Positions 38,401-46,665 of a DNA stretch of 64,000 nt are shown in pieces; the stretch's first letter is position 1; the number at the start of each line of letters is the position of its first letter. Below the pieces are notes generated by a model. It had not been told where the DNA came from. It did not search any database and was given only the letters and a program-made list of their open reading frames with translations. Position numbers and translations under genes: made by a program. This DNA is from Caenispirillum bisanense (GTDB lineage Bacteria > Pseudomonadota > Alphaproteobacteria > Rhodospirillales > Rhodospirillaceae), in the NCBI RefSeq assembly GCF_039523075.1, contig NZ_BAAAEP010000013.1, positions 1 through 64,000 on the forward strand. Reading direction: 5' to 3'.

Positions 38401-39753
38401 ACCGCCTCCATCCCCGTCGCCTTCAGCGCCCAGGGCATCCCCTCCATCCCCGAGACGCAGCCGTTGCAGGCGCTGGTGCGCTGGCGCGGGCAGGTGGAAA
38501 CCCTGTGGCAGCTGGTGCCGCTGGTCGGCCACCGGCTCTATGGCACCGGCGCCGGCGTGGTCGGCGTCGAGGGCACGCTGGCCGATCCGCAGCTGACCGC
38601 CGACGTGCGCATCTCCAACGGCCGGTACGAGAACCTGGAATACGGCACCGTCCTCACCGACCTGACGGTGGAGGCCAGCCGTCAGCCGGACGGCGCCGTC
38701 GGCGTCGTGCTCACCGCCCGCGACGGCGGCGACGGCACCCTGCGGCTGGACGCCCGCACCCGCCTGGACGAAGGCGGCACGCTGGTCATCGCCGCCAACG
38801 GCGACCTGCGCTCGGCGACGGTGGTGCGGCGCGATGATCTGGTGGTGGCGCTGTCGGGGCCGCTCGGCTTCGACGGGCCGCTGGACGGCGGCGGCCTGAC
38901 CGCCGACCTGACGGTGGAATACGCCCTGCTGCGGCTGGTCAACTCCCTCGGCGGTGGCGTCCGCACCCTGCCGGTGGTGGAGGTGGGCGGCGACCCGGCG
39001 CTGCTCGCCCGGCGGCAGGCGGAGGAGGCGGCGCCGCCGGTGTTCAACGTCGGCCTCGACATCCGCGTCTCGGCGCCCAACCGCCTGTACGTGCGCGGCC
39101 GCGGCCTCGACTCGGAATGGGCCGGCACCGTGCGCGTCAGCGGCACCTCGCAGCGGCCCAACGTGGTCGGCCAGATCCAGGTGGTGCGGGGGCGCTTCGA
39201 TCTGGTCGGCAATACCTTCGTGTTCACCGAAGGGCTGGTGGAACTGACCGGCGGCGGCGCCGTCGACCCGTCCTTCGACATCACCGCCGAGAACGAGACC
39301 CGCGACGGCATGACGGCGGTGATCCATGTGTCCGGCACCGCCTCCCGCCCCGAACTGGAGCTGACCAGCCGGCCGCCGCTGCCGGAGGACGAGGTGATGG
39401 CCCGCGTGCTGTTCGGCCGCTCGCTGTCCGACCTCGGCCCGGTGGAGGCGTTGCAGGCGGCCAACGCGGTGCGGGTGCTGACCGGCCTGGGCGGCGAAGG
39501 GCCGGGGATCATGGACGTCATGCGCGACACGCTGGGCGTCGATACCATCCGCCTCGGCGGCGGTGCCGACGGGCCGGCGGTGGAGATCGGCAAGTACATC
39601 ACCGAAGACGTCTACGTCGGCGTCGAGCAGGGCGCCGGCATCGACAGCGGCGGCGTCAACGTGGAGGTCAAGCTCACCCCGTCGATCAAGCTGGAAGGCC
39701 GCACCACCGGCCGCGGCAGCGACGTCGGCGTGAACTGGGAGCGCGATTACTGA
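35425..39753 (+). CDS. tamB: Translocation and assembly module protein TamB
   Basis: A protein of 1442 residues. A short Ala-rich signal-anchor (LAAALLGGALAAATVAA) precedes a long, beta-rich repeat region characteristic of AsmA-like bridge proteins, and the C-terminal 350 residues form the conserved TamB domain (DUF490), including VRGRGLDSEWAGTVRVSG, NVVGQIQVVRGRFDL, LPEDEVMARVLFGRSLSDL and the final VGVNWERDY. It spans the periplasm from inner membrane to TamA. The start is set by the one-base overlap with the tamA stop, implying coupling. Slightly longer than E. coli TamB (1259 residues). Confidence 0.94.
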   Translation: MAAARRSLAAALLGGALAAATVAAPAPAAAGPLENMVRGQLEGLLSTNGIEARIGNLDGLFGTVVIEDVVLTDEQGEFLRIPRGVLDWRPGALVRGRLRVEGLRLENPELLRLPITQPTPEEDPPQEGGGLDLGMLSRLSVEQMTVENLQLGEAVLGEAMRLTLTGLLLPTDGGGIRTDLTLDRLDGAGGKAQLAAALSPGQELELDLQAAEPAGGILARLLDLPGQPPVQVALEGAGPASSWQGELSAVAEGLAEVAGDVTLAYPEDGRWSVATDLLATTGAAAPDTWRELTRDGLTLQVAAASRDDGVVVDSLTAATDAYVVTASGLAMAPDGALAGEATLRTDDARALDALVALPFAAGSATVRLDGTLSQPQALVEATLTGVDTGQGLVDRLTTRLDLAAGGPLTDPASPLTARGAATLTGLPVVVPGDSAEVALDATLVRETGALDIRLLQIETPLLTAEAELAANITDLTAAGTITARAAEVAPLAELAGLPLAAGEGRLDVRLDSAGAGGAVAGRVDLTLTGLAWTDPLYAEALGERLAVAADLRRDDAGAIRVSDLSVQSAGVSGTGEAVVAAELDRLTADVTLDIPDLAIAAPTVRGPARVRLQAEGAPAAPDLTVTATSPALDAAGTPLRDVRLDLTARGLSGDGTAGTVSFAAIGPRGAPLRLRTPYEAPGFTRLRLPQVALQAAGLDLGGALDIGLDPLAVDGRLRGSVTDWGALSAVAGTALAGEGGAVDLRLTPAGGGQRAVAVITAEALRLPDSGAAAQAVRLEATLGALFTAPTVTAALRTGPGEAGGMAWTSAAADLSGTAERGDVTLEMAGATGMTAAARYDLPAQRLVLTDFAAVNEAQDLRLDLVQPATLSYGRGLGIADLRLTVNRQGRIDLDADLGPQRVAIELTVADLPLQLAQDVTAGPPVTGLLEARVSIAGPPSNPRGTVYAAVPDLDIPDAAVDDLALRLTGDLAGGRLEMQMGLEGVQADELTGTASIPVAFSAQGIPSIPETQPLQALVRWRGQVETLWQLVPLVGHRLYGTGAGVVGVEGTLADPQLTADVRISNGRYENLEYGTVLTDLTVEASRQPDGAVGVVLTARDGGDGTLRLDARTRLDEGGTLVIAANGDLRSATVVRRDDLVVALSGPLGFDGPLDGGGLTADLTVEYALLRLVNSLGGGVRTLPVVEVGGDPALLARRQAEEAAPPVFNVGLDIRVSAPNRLYVRGRGLDSEWAGTVRVSGTSQRPNVVGQIQVVRGRFDLVGNTFVFTEGLVELTGGGAVDPSFDITAENETRDGMTAVIHVSGTASRPELELTSRPPLPEDEVMARVLFGRSLSDLGPVEALQAANAVRVLTGLGGEGPGIMDVMRDTLGVDTIRLGGGADGPAVEIGKYITEDVYVGVEQGAGIDSGGVNVEVKLTPSIKLEGRTTGRGSDVGVNWERDY

Positions 39754-39881
39754 CCGGCGGTTGCTGCCCGCTTGCGCTCCGTTCACATTTCCGCCGACCG
39801 GCCGCGAGCGAGGTTCCGGTTGTGGACGTTTCTCCCCTGCCTTACGGTGCGGCCGTGACCGCAGCAGAAGGGGGAAGACCG

Positions 39882-40658
39882 GTGAGCGAGACGTGGATGG
39901 ACGAGCCCCTGCTCGACGCGACCTTCGAGGATGCCCTGATGCTGCTGGAGCGCGCCCGCGCCTACGTCGGCAGCGGCACGGCTGCCACCCTGCCGCCGGA
40001 GGCCCAGCCGCTGGACCGCATCCGCATGGCGCGGGACATGTCGCGGGTGACCAGCGCGCTCACCTGCTGCATGAGCCTGCTGCTGCTCTACCGCGCCGTC
40101 GGGGAGGGCCAGATGAACCGCGTCGAGATGCAGGTGGAAGGCCGCAACCTGTTCGCCGAGGTCAGCGCCCAGCTGCCCGACCCGGCCTCGGAGCATCCTT
40201 ACGCGCCGGAACTGACCGCCATCATCGGCAGCGCCCACGACCTGTTCCACCGCGTCAGCCGCCTGCAGGCCATGTTCGACATGGGCGACGGCGGCGGCGG
40301 ACGCTACGTATCGTGTTCCCGGCGCCGCCCCGCCGCCCGCCGCCCTGACCGGCGAACGGCGGCGGACGGCGGGCTCGCTCGCCCCGGCTACACCGCCCGC
40401 ACCAGCGCGTGGCGCTTGCGACCGGCGGAGAGGCGGAGGGTGGTGGTGGTGCTGACAAGGGCCGCCGCATCCTCGGCCGCCGCGCCGTCGACGCGGGCGC
40501 CGCCGCCGCTCACCAGCCGCCGCGCCTCTCCCTTCGATGCCGCCAGACCGGCCAGCACCAGCAGGTCGGCCAGCGGCACCCCGGCCGCCAGGGTGGCCGC
40601 CGGCAGGTCGACGGTCGGCAGCCCCTCCGCCGCCAGGGCGCCGGCCTCGAAGGCCTGA
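39882..40658 (+). CDS. DUF1465-like protein with anomalous 3' end
   Basis: The first ~140 residues resemble the alphaproteobacterial DUF1465 family: LLDATFEDALMLLERARAYV, RMARDMSRVTSALTCCMSLLLLYRAV, and AHDLFHRVSRLQAMFD. After residue ~142 the frame continues as Arg/Ala-rich sequence antisense to tyrS for about 270 bp until the stop at 40658, and that part looks like antisense coding composition rather than protein. A frameshift in the GGC run near 40290-40303 (stop at 40348 in another frame) or genuine overlap are both possible. Start GTG at 39882 after AGAAGGGGGAAG. The family role is not established. Confidence 0.6.
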   Translation: MSETWMDEPLLDATFEDALMLLERARAYVGSGTAATLPPEAQPLDRIRMARDMSRVTSALTCCMSLLLLYRAVGEGQMNRVEMQVEGRNLFAEVSAQLPDPASEHPYAPELTAIIGSAHDLFHRVSRLQAMFDMGDGGGGRYVSCSRRRPAARRPDRRTAADGGLARPGYTARTSAWRLRPAERRRVVVVLTRAAASSAAAPSTRAPPPLTSRRASPFDAARPASTSRSASGTPAARVAAGRSTVGSPSAARAPASKA

Positions 40659-41647
40659 CGGGCGGTTTCCGCCGCTTCGGCGGCTGCGGCGGGGCCGTGG
40701 ACCAGGGTGGTCACCGCCGTCGCCAGAGTCTTTTTCGCCTCGTTGATCTCCGCCCCCTCCAGGGCCTCCAGGCGGGTGATCTCGTCCAGCGGCAGTTCGG
40801 TGAACAGGCGCAGGAAGCGGCCGACGTCGGCGTCCTCGGTGTTGCGCCAGAACTGCCAGAACTCGTAGGGCGAACGGCGCTCGGCATTGAGCCACACGGC
40901 GCCGCCGGCGGTCTTGCCCATCTTGGTGCCCGAGGCGGTGGTGAGCAGCGGCGTGGTCAGGCCGAACAGGGCGGCATCGTCCACCCGCCGGCCCAGCTCC
41001 ACCCCGTTGACGATGTTGCCCCACTGGTCTGAGCCGCCCATCTGCAGCCGGCAGCCGAAGCGGCGCGACAGTTCCACGAAGTCGAAGGCCTGCAGCAGCA
41101 TGTAGTTGAACTCAAGGAAGGTCAGCGGCTGTTCGCGGTCCAGGCGCTGGCGCACGGAGTCGAAGGTCAGCATGCGGTTGACCGAGAAGTGGCGGCCGAA
41201 ATCGCGCAGGAAGGCGATGTAGCCGAGCCCGTCCAGCCAGTCGGCATTGTTCACCATCACCGCGTCGCCGGGGCCGCTGCCGAAGGTCAGGAAGCGGTCG
41301 AACACCCGGCGGATGCCGGCGATGTTGGCGGCGATCTGCGCGTCATCCAGCAGCGGCCGGGTGGTGTCGCGGAAGCTGGGATCGCCGATGCGGGTGGTGC
41401 CGCCGCCCATGAGCACCAGCGGCCGGTGGCCGGTCTTCTGCAGCCAGCGCAGGGTCATGATCGACAGCAGGTGGCCGACGTGCAGGCTGTCGGCGGTGGC
41501 GTCGAAGCCGATGTAGGCAGTCACCGGGGCGCCGGCAGCAAAGGCATCGTCCAGCCCCTGCCAGTCGGTACACTGGTGCAGGAAGCCGCGCGCCGCCAGC
41601 ACGCGCAGGGTCTCGGAACGGGGGCAAAAGCCGTCGGGGAAGGTCAT
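40388..41647 (-). CDS. tyrS: Tyrosyl-tRNA synthetase
   Basis: A protein of 419 residues, class I synthetase. The HIGH-like motif is HVGHL near residue 57 and the KMSKS-like motif is KMGKT near residue 237, normal for bacterial TyrRS. GGSDQWGNIVNG lies in the tyrosine pocket region. An S4 RNA-binding domain occupies the C-terminus (ASKGEARRLVSGGGARVDG). It charges tRNA-Tyr. A 10-bp inverted repeat sits just upstream of the start. Its 3' end overlaps the antisense extension of the DUF1465 gene. Confidence 0.95.
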   Translation of the reverse strand: MTFPDGFCPRSETLRVLAARGFLHQCTDWQGLDDAFAAGAPVTAYIGFDATADSLHVGHLLSIMTLRWLQKTGHRPLVLMGGGTTRIGDPSFRDTTRPLLDDAQIAANIAGIRRVFDRFLTFGSGPGDAVMVNNADWLDGLGYIAFLRDFGRHFSVNRMLTFDSVRQRLDREQPLTFLEFNYMLLQAFDFVELSRRFGCRLQMGGSDQWGNIVNGVELGRRVDDAALFGLTTPLLTTASGTKMGKTAGGAVWLNAERRSPYEFWQFWRNTEDADVGRFLRLFTELPLDEITRLEALEGAEINEAKKTLATAVTTLVHGPAAAAEAAETARQAFEAGALAAEGLPTVDLPAATLAAGVPLADLLVLAGLAASKGEARRLVSGGGARVDGAAAEDAAALVSTTTTLRLSAGRKRHALVRAV

Positions 41648-41651
41648 CGCG

Positions 41652-41684
41652 GGGTCTCCGGGATAGGCCCGCAGGCCGGAGACC
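41652..41684. other. Inverted repeat just upstream of tyrS
   Basis: GGGTCTCCGG (41652-41661) is repeated inverted at 41675-41684, directly before the tyrS start on the minus strand. It could form a leader hairpin; no T-box or known riboswitch features are seen. Confidence 0.35.
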
Positions 41685-41873
41685 CGTCCTCATCCTGACA
41701 CCGCCGCCGACCTGCGGCGGGGGGAAGGATCAGACAAGAACCATCGACGCCGCCGTTATGTGGGCAGCGGGTAATAGCTGTGCCGGGCGAGGATGCGCGT
41801 CGTGGTCATGGCGCGGACTATAGGCTGCGCCGGCGGCCGGGGCAAGCCCGGCCGCCCGGTGGTGGTGGCAGGG

Positions 41874-42788
41874 TCAGGCCTTGCCTTCGCCCAGCTTGCG
41901 CAGCAGGAAGTCGCGGAACACCGCCACGCGCTTGGAATGGCGCAGTTCTTCCGGGTAGACGAAGAAGCAGTCGAAGCCGGGGCCGCGCAGTTCCGGCAGC
42001 ACCTGGACCAGGTTGGTCGCCTCGGTCGAGAAGTACTCCGGCAGGGCGGCGATGCCGAGCCCGGACTGCACGGCGCGGAAGATGCCGTAGATGTTGTTGA
42101 CCCGCAGCACCGCCTGCCGCCGCTTCTTGGGCACGCCGCCGGCGGTCAGCAGCCAGTTCATGTTGTCCACCGGCGCCTTGGCGTCCTCGCCGTAGACGAT
42201 GAGGCGGTGGTTGTCGAGGTCGTCCGGCGTCTTGGGGATGCCGAACTTCTTCAGGTACTCGGGCGAGGCATAGATCTTGTAGTGCAGGCCGAGCAGGTGG
42301 CGCTGCACCAGATCGGGCTGACGCGGCGGATGGAAGCGGATGGCGACATCGGCCTCGCGCATGGCCAGGTCCACCTCGCCGTCATCGAGCAGCAGGCTCA
42401 TCTCGATGTGCGGGTAGGTGTCCATGAACTCCTTGATGCGCGGGGTCAGCCAGACCGAGCCGAAGGCGACCGTGGTGGTCACCTTCAGCGGGCCTTCCGG
42501 GCGCTCGCGGCTCTCGGTCAGGCGGGCTTCGGCCATGGACAGCTTGGCGAAGACCTCGTGTACCGTGTTGTAGAGCAGCTCGCCCTGCTCGGTGAGGATC
42601 AGGCCGCGGGCATGGCGGTGGAACAGCGAGACGTTGAGGCTTTCCTCCAGCGCCGAGATCTGCCGGCTGACGGCCGACTGGCTGAGGTTCAGCGACTCGC
42701 CGGCATGGGTGAACGACCCAGCCTCCGCCACCGCGTGGAAGATGCGCAGCTTGTCCCAATCCATCATCGAGTTCGTGCGGGCCGGCAT
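41874..42788 (-). CDS. LysR family transcriptional regulator
   Basis: A protein of 304 residues. The N-terminal helix-turn-helix is DWDKLRIFHAVAEAGSFTHAGESLNLSQSAVSRQISALEE (split by family positions 9-48), followed by a periplasmic-binding-like effector domain. It is among the more conserved alphaproteobacterial LysR proteins that sit beside trxB, and it shares strand with that gene. A ribosome binding site GGGGGG precedes the ATG at 42788; MMDWDKL at codon 8 is an alternative start. Targets unknown; thiol redox genes are candidates from context. Confidence 0.9.
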   Translation of the reverse strand: MPARTNSMMDWDKLRIFHAVAEAGSFTHAGESLNLSQSAVSRQISALEESLNVSLFHRHARGLILTEQGELLYNTVHEVFAKLSMAEARLTESRERPEGPLKVTTTVAFGSVWLTPRIKEFMDTYPHIEMSLLLDDGEVDLAMREADVAIRFHPPRQPDLVQRHLLGLHYKIYASPEYLKKFGIPKTPDDLDNHRLIVYGEDAKAPVDNMNWLLTAGGVPKKRRQAVLRVNNIYGIFRAVQSGLGIAALPEYFSTEATNLVQVLPELRGPGFDCFFVYPEELRHSKRVAVFRDFLLRKLGEGKA

Positions 42789-42886
42789 GATCCCCCCAGC
42801 GTTAGGTTCCAGCCTTCTGTTCTAGCGGACGGCCGGGCGGATGTCAGCCATGCCGTGCCCGCATACCTGTGGCATCGGCGGGCGCG

Positions 42887-43834
42887 TCAGGCCTGACCGT
42901 TCAGGGCGAGGAAGCGGTCGGCCTCGATGGCGGCCATGCAGCCGGTGCCGGCCGCCGTCACCGCCTGGCGGTAGACGTGGTCCTGCACGTCGCCGGCGGC
43001 GAAGACGCCGGGGATGTTGGTGGCGGTCGAGTCCGGCGCGGTGATCAGGTACTTGTTCTCGTCCATGTCGAGCTGTCCCTCGAACAGCGCCGTGTTGGGC
43101 GAATGGCCGATGGCGACGAACACGCCGTCGAGCGGCAGCTCGCGCTTGTCGCCGGTCTTGACGTTCTCCAGGCACAGGCCGGTGACGCCCAGCGGCTCGC
43201 CGCCGCCCAGCACATCGGCCACCACCGTGTCCCACACCATTTCGACCTTCGGGTTGGCGAACAGGCGGTCCTGCATGATCTTTTCCGCCCGCAGCGAGTC
43301 GCGGCGGTGGATCAGGTAGACCTTGCTGGCGTGGTTGGTGAGGTAGATGGCTTCCTCCACCGCCGTGTTGCCGCCGCCGATGACGGCAACCACCTTGTTG
43401 CGGAAGAAGAACCCGTCGCAGGTGGCGCAGGCCGAGACGCCGAAGCCCTGGAAGCGGGCCTCGCTCTCAAGGCCGAGCCAGCGGGCCGAGGCGCCGGTCG
43501 AGATGATCAGCGTCTCCCCCAGGTAGACGTCGCCCGAATCGCCGACGGCGCGGAAGGGGCGTTGCGACAGGTCCACCGACACGATGGTGTCGTGCATCCA
43601 GCGGGTGCCGACGTTCTGCGCCTGGGCCTGCATCTGCTCCATCAGCCACGGCCCCTGGATGGGGTCGGCGAAGCCCGGATAGTTCTCCACGTCGGTGGTG
43701 ATGGTCAGCTGGCCGCCGGGCTGGATGCCGGACACCAGAATCGGCGCCAGGTTGGAGCGGGCGGCGTAGATGGCGGCGGTGCAGCCGGCCGGGCCGGAGC
43801 CGAGGATGAGGACTTTGGTGTGATGCTCGACCAT
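42887..43834 (-). CDS. trxB: Thioredoxin-disulfide reductase
   Basis: A protein of 315 residues. FAD site LILGSGPAGCTAAIYAAR, redox pair CATC (Cys136 and Cys139), NADPH site VVAVIGGGNTAVEEAIYL, and the late GVFAAGDVQDHVYRQAVTAAG. It reduces thioredoxin with NADPH. The start ATG at 43834 (MVEHHTKVLI) is set by family; a longer frame upstream is Arg-rich and rejected. The LysR gene follows on the same strand, and a peroxiredoxin gene lies upstream, together suggesting a thiol-redox neighbourhood. Confidence 0.96.
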   Translation of the reverse strand: MVEHHTKVLILGSGPAGCTAAIYAARSNLAPILVSGIQPGGQLTITTDVENYPGFADPIQGPWLMEQMQAQAQNVGTRWMHDTIVSVDLSQRPFRAVGDSGDVYLGETLIISTGASARWLGLESEARFQGFGVSACATCDGFFFRNKVVAVIGGGNTAVEEAIYLTNHASKVYLIHRRDSLRAEKIMQDRLFANPKVEMVWDTVVADVLGGGEPLGVTGLCLENVKTGDKRELPLDGVFVAIGHSPNTALFEGQLDMDENKYLITAPDSTATNIPGVFAAGDVQDHVYRQAVTAAGTGCMAAIEADRFLALNGQA

Positions 43835-43957
43835 GACAGGAGGGCCTTTCCCATGCGGATGCGGACGCCTGCGACGGGTCCGGGTCATACGGTGGAGGGG
43901 AGGATAGTGAGGCCGTCCCGCCCGCGCAACAAATGGTCGCCGCCGCCCCAAAAGCGA

Positions 43958-43985
43958 CAGGGCGCCCGCCGAAGCGGACGCCCTG
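43958..43985 (-). terminator. Terminator downstream of the peroxiredoxin gene
   Basis: A near-perfect 12-bp stem (43958-43969 with 43974-43985, one mismatch). Read on the minus strand it is followed by TCGCTTTT, fitting termination of the peroxiredoxin transcript. Confidence 0.65.
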
Positions 43986-44015
43986 CCAGCGGTCAGCGGC
44001 CGGATGGCGGAAGCC

Positions 44016-44636
44016 TTACAGCTCCTTGGCGCTTTCCTTCAGGAAGGCGGCGACGCCATCGGGGGTCGCTTTCATGCCCTTCTTGCCCTTGGTCCAGCCG
44101 GCGGGGCAGACCTCGCCGTGCTCTTCGTGGAACTGGAGGGCGTCCAGCAGGCGCAGGCCTTCATCGACGTTACGGCCGAGCGGCAGGTCGTTGATGGTGG
44201 CGTGGCGGACGTTGAAGTTCTTGTCGATCAGGAACGAGCCGCGCAGGGCGACGCCGGCCGGCAGCAGGACGCCGAAGTTGCGGGCGATGTCCTTGGTCAC
44301 GTCGGCGACCATGGGGAACTGCACGTTGCCGAGGCCGCCTTCATCCTGCGGCGTCTTCTTCCAGGCCAGGTGGCTGAACTGGCTGTCGATGGACACCGAC
44401 ACGACCTTGCAGTTGCGCTCCTGGAACTGGGCCAGGCGGTGGTCGTGGGCGATGATCTCCGACGGGCAGACGAAGGTGAAGTCGAGCGGGTAGAAGAACA
44501 CCCAGCCGTAGGAACCGGCGAGGTATTCCTTCAGGTTGAAGGCCGGGTTGATGCTGTTGTCGGGCATCACGGCCTGGGCGGTGAAATCCGGGGCCTGCTT
44601 GGCGACCAGAGAGGTAATGCTGACGGTCTCGGTCAT
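44016..44636 (-). CDS. Typical 2-Cys peroxiredoxin (AhpC/Prx1)
   Basis: A protein of 206 residues. The peroxidatic cysteine is in DFTFVCPSE (Cys57) and the resolving cysteine in GEVCPAGW (Cys177), a full 2-Cys arrangement. It reduces hydrogen peroxide and organic peroxides, probably recharged by the thioredoxin system encoded next to it. The ATG at 44636 is set by family start; longer frames are rejected. The gene stands alone, with a 422-bp gap upstream. Confidence 0.94.
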   Translation of the reverse strand: MTETVSITSLVAKQAPDFTAQAVMPDNSINPAFNLKEYLAGSYGWVFFYPLDFTFVCPSEIIAHDHRLAQFQERNCKVVSVSIDSQFSHLAWKKTPQDEGGLGNVQFPMVADVTKDIARNFGVLLPAGVALRGSFLIDKNFNVRHATINDLPLGRNVDEGLRLLDALQFHEEHGEVCPAGWTKGKKGMKATPDGVAAFLKESAKEL

Positions 44637-45057
44637 ATGCTCGCTCCCATGAAGAAAGAGTATTGGCCTGACGGCCAAACGCGGCCCTATCTAGCCGCCG
44701 CACCGGCCGGTTTGCAAGCCGGAATAATTAAAGGAATAAGGGGCCCCATGGCATCCGTTCAGACGGTGCAGCAACTGTTCCTTCGTTCCGCCGATGTCCA
44801 CCCGTGGGGGCCGGTGCGGCCTTGACAGCCGGGTGACGGAGGTCTGCGTCGGATGCGCAGGAGCCATGCAGGGTTGTGCGTTGTCCGATGCCGACGATGC
44901 CACGACGTTACCGGACTTTCAGCGCGTGAGCCTAGTGAAATTGTTGTCTTTTTGCGGAAAGGCTTATTGTCATTACCGCCAAGCCCCATTACCTTGAAAC
45001 ATCATTGCGTCGGTGCGATACAAGATTCCGACGCCTTACCGGGAGGACGAACACCAT
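44637..45057. other. Non-coding gap between peroxiredoxin and Lrp-type gene
   Basis: A divergent intergenic stretch of 421 bp. It is AT-richer near 44930-45005 (TTGTTG at 44941-44946 and TTATTG at 44964-44969, 17 bp apart, could be a weak promoter for the Lrp-type gene). No protein or RNA gene is supported; several short open frames look like chance. Confidence 0.5.
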
Positions 45058-45588
45058 ATGCAGCGGGTGAAGCTTGATCGCATCGATCGGCGCATCCTGA
45101 GCGACCTGCAAGCAGACGGCCGGATGACCAACGTGGAACTGGCCCGCCGGGCCGGCATCTCGGCCCCGCCCTGCCTGCGGCGCGTGCGGGCACTGGAGGA
45201 GGCCGGTTACATCCGGGGCTACCACGCCGACATCGATCCCGCTGCGCTCGGGTATCATGTCACCGTGTTCGCCCATGTCGGCCTCAACAGTCAGGCGGAG
45301 GCCGACCTGCGCGCCTTTGAAGGCCTGGTCAATCAGTGGCCGGAGGTCCGTGAGTGCCATATGCTGGCCGGCGAGACCGACTTTCTGCTCAAGGTCGTGG
45401 CCCACGACTGGGATGACTACCAGCGGTTCCTGACCACCCGCCTGACGGCGGCGCCCAACGTGGCGCATGTCAAGTCGGCGCTGGCCATCCGCACCGGCAA
45501 ACAGCAGCCGGGGGTGCCTATCGACGTGGACTCCGGTCCCGAGCCCGTACCGGAGCGGGAGCACGATGCGGAGGGAGAAAGGCGCTGA
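45058..45588 (+). CDS. Lrp/AsnC family transcriptional regulator
   Basis: A protein of 176 residues. The DNA-binding domain LDRIDRRILSDLQADGRMTNVELARRAGISAPPCLRRVRALEEAGYI is classic Lrp, and a RAM ligand-binding domain follows (VTVFAHVGLNSQAEADL, VRECHMLAGETDFLLKVVA). Such proteins respond to amino acids. Start ATG at 45058 with GGGAGGA upstream. The final 20 residues are a charged tail beyond the usual end of the family. The gene is monocistronic, with a hairpin at the stop. Confidence 0.92.
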   Translation: MQRVKLDRIDRRILSDLQADGRMTNVELARRAGISAPPCLRRVRALEEAGYIRGYHADIDPAALGYHVTVFAHVGLNSQAEADLRAFEGLVNQWPEVRECHMLAGETDFLLKVVAHDWDDYQRFLTTRLTAAPNVAHVKSALAIRTGKQQPGVPIDVDSGPEPVPEREHDAEGERR

Positions 45589-45604
45589 GCAATCGGCGCT
45601 TTTT
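45578..45604 (+). terminator. Terminator overlapping the Lrp-type stop codon
   Basis: AAAGGCGC (45578-45585) can pair with GCGCTTTT (45597-45604, one G-T pair), followed by CC and five T. Short stem but a good T tract. Confidence 0.45.
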
Positions 45605-45803
45605 CCTTTTTCGGCTCTTCTGTCTTCGGGAGTAGGGGGACGCTGCGGCGGGTGGCGTTTGCAGGGCGGGGGTGCTGCCCACCACCGCGCGATGCAAAAC
45701 GCGACAGCGTGCGCTCGTGGCGGCTTCGGATGGCGGTTTCGCTGCATCTTCCGGTTGGCCCGCGGTTTGCTCCGCTGGACGCGCATCGGGAGAGAGCCAG
45801 GAC

Positions 45804-46583
45804 ATGAGCACCACCAATATCGAGCAGCAGATCGGCCATCTGGCCGCCGCCATCCTCGCCCTGTCGGCGGACATGCGGCAGGTGGTCGGCGAGGTGGTTC
45901 GGAGTGAACTGCGGACCATGGCGCGTGAAGGACTGTCGCTGCCGGCCGTCGCCATCGCGGCGCCGGCGCCCGACTCTGCCCCCGCCCCCGAACCCGCCCC
46001 ATCCGTGCCGGCTGCCAAGGCGGTCGCGTCGCTGGAGGAACCGCCACACCATGCCGACAGCGGCAATTTCAGCCTCATCCGGCAAGGGTTGTCCGAACTG
46101 GTCGATCGCATCGACCTGACCCGCGACCATGTGGCGGCGCTGTCGCCGGCCAACGGGGAATCCGATCACATCGTCGCGGCGACCTCGGAACTGGGGTCGG
46201 TGGTGGAGGCGACGGAGCACGCCACCCAGCACATTCTGCAATCGGCCGAAACCATGCAGACCCTGCTCGACGGCCACATGGACCGCCTGGACGTCATGCT
46301 CTACCAGGAACTGAGCACCCAGGTGATCGAGATCATGACCGCGTGCAGCTTCCAGGATATCACCGGTCAGCGTATCTCGGCCGCCATCAACACGCTGCTG
46401 CATGTCGAGGCGGAACTGAAGCGTCTGGTGGAACTGTGGGAGATCGAGGAGGGCACCGCCCGCACCGAGATCATCCGCAACCGCCCCGATGACACCCGCG
46501 AGGACAAGCACCTGCTGCACGGCCCGCAGGCCGAGGGCATGGGCATGTCGCAGGACGACATCGACGCCATGATGTTCGGCTGA
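45804..46583 (+). CDS. cheZ: CheZ-like protein phosphatase
   Basis: A protein of 259 residues. The catalytic helix motif ACSFQDITGQRI contains the Asp and Gln that attack phospho-CheY in CheZ, and the C-terminal SQDDIDAMMFG matches the CheY-binding tail. A Pro/Ala linker lies near residues 55-75. It would dephosphorylate CheY to end a chemotactic signal; other phosphorelay targets are possible. The ATG at 45804 follows GGGAGAGAG. No other che genes are adjacent, but a chemoreceptor is at 24 kb. Confidence 0.85.
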   Translation: MSTTNIEQQIGHLAAAILALSADMRQVVGEVVRSELRTMAREGLSLPAVAIAAPAPDSAPAPEPAPSVPAAKAVASLEEPPHHADSGNFSLIRQGLSELVDRIDLTRDHVAALSPANGESDHIVAATSELGSVVEATEHATQHILQSAETMQTLLDGHMDRLDVMLYQELSTQVIEIMTACSFQDITGQRISAAINTLLHVEAELKRLVELWEIEEGTARTEIIRNRPDDTREDKHLLHGPQAEGMGMSQDDIDAMMFG

Positions 46584-46604
46584 CAGCATCCCGGCGCAAA
46601 ACGA

Positions 46605-46637
46605 AACCGCCGCGCTCCCGGAAGGGGCGCGGCGGTT
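46605..46637. terminator. Terminator between cheZ-like gene and greA
   Basis: An 11-bp perfect stem (46605-46615 with 46627-46637). T-rich on the minus-strand side (TTTCGTTTT), so most likely it ends the greA transcript. Confidence 0.65.
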
Positions 46638-46665
46638 GCGCAGACTCGGGCGGATGCCGCCAGAG

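Noticed and set aside
35398..39786. A 1462-residue open frame antisense to tamB
   Set aside because: It mirrors tamB codon positions, is very Gln/Gly/Arg/Ala-rich and has no domain; the high GC content produces stop-free antisense frames.
39882..40348. A shorter gene ending at 40348 in another frame
   Set aside because: That frame does not carry the conserved DUF1465 residues; it is mentioned only as a possible frameshift outcome.
40889..40930. KMGKT instead of KMSKS in the tyrosyl-tRNA synthetase as a defect
   Set aside because: KFGKT/KMGKT-type variants are normal in bacterial TyrRS, so this is not a lost motif.
44794..45077. Short plus-strand frames in the gap before the Lrp-type gene
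   Set aside because: No ribosome binding site, mixed composition and no similarity; better read as a control region.
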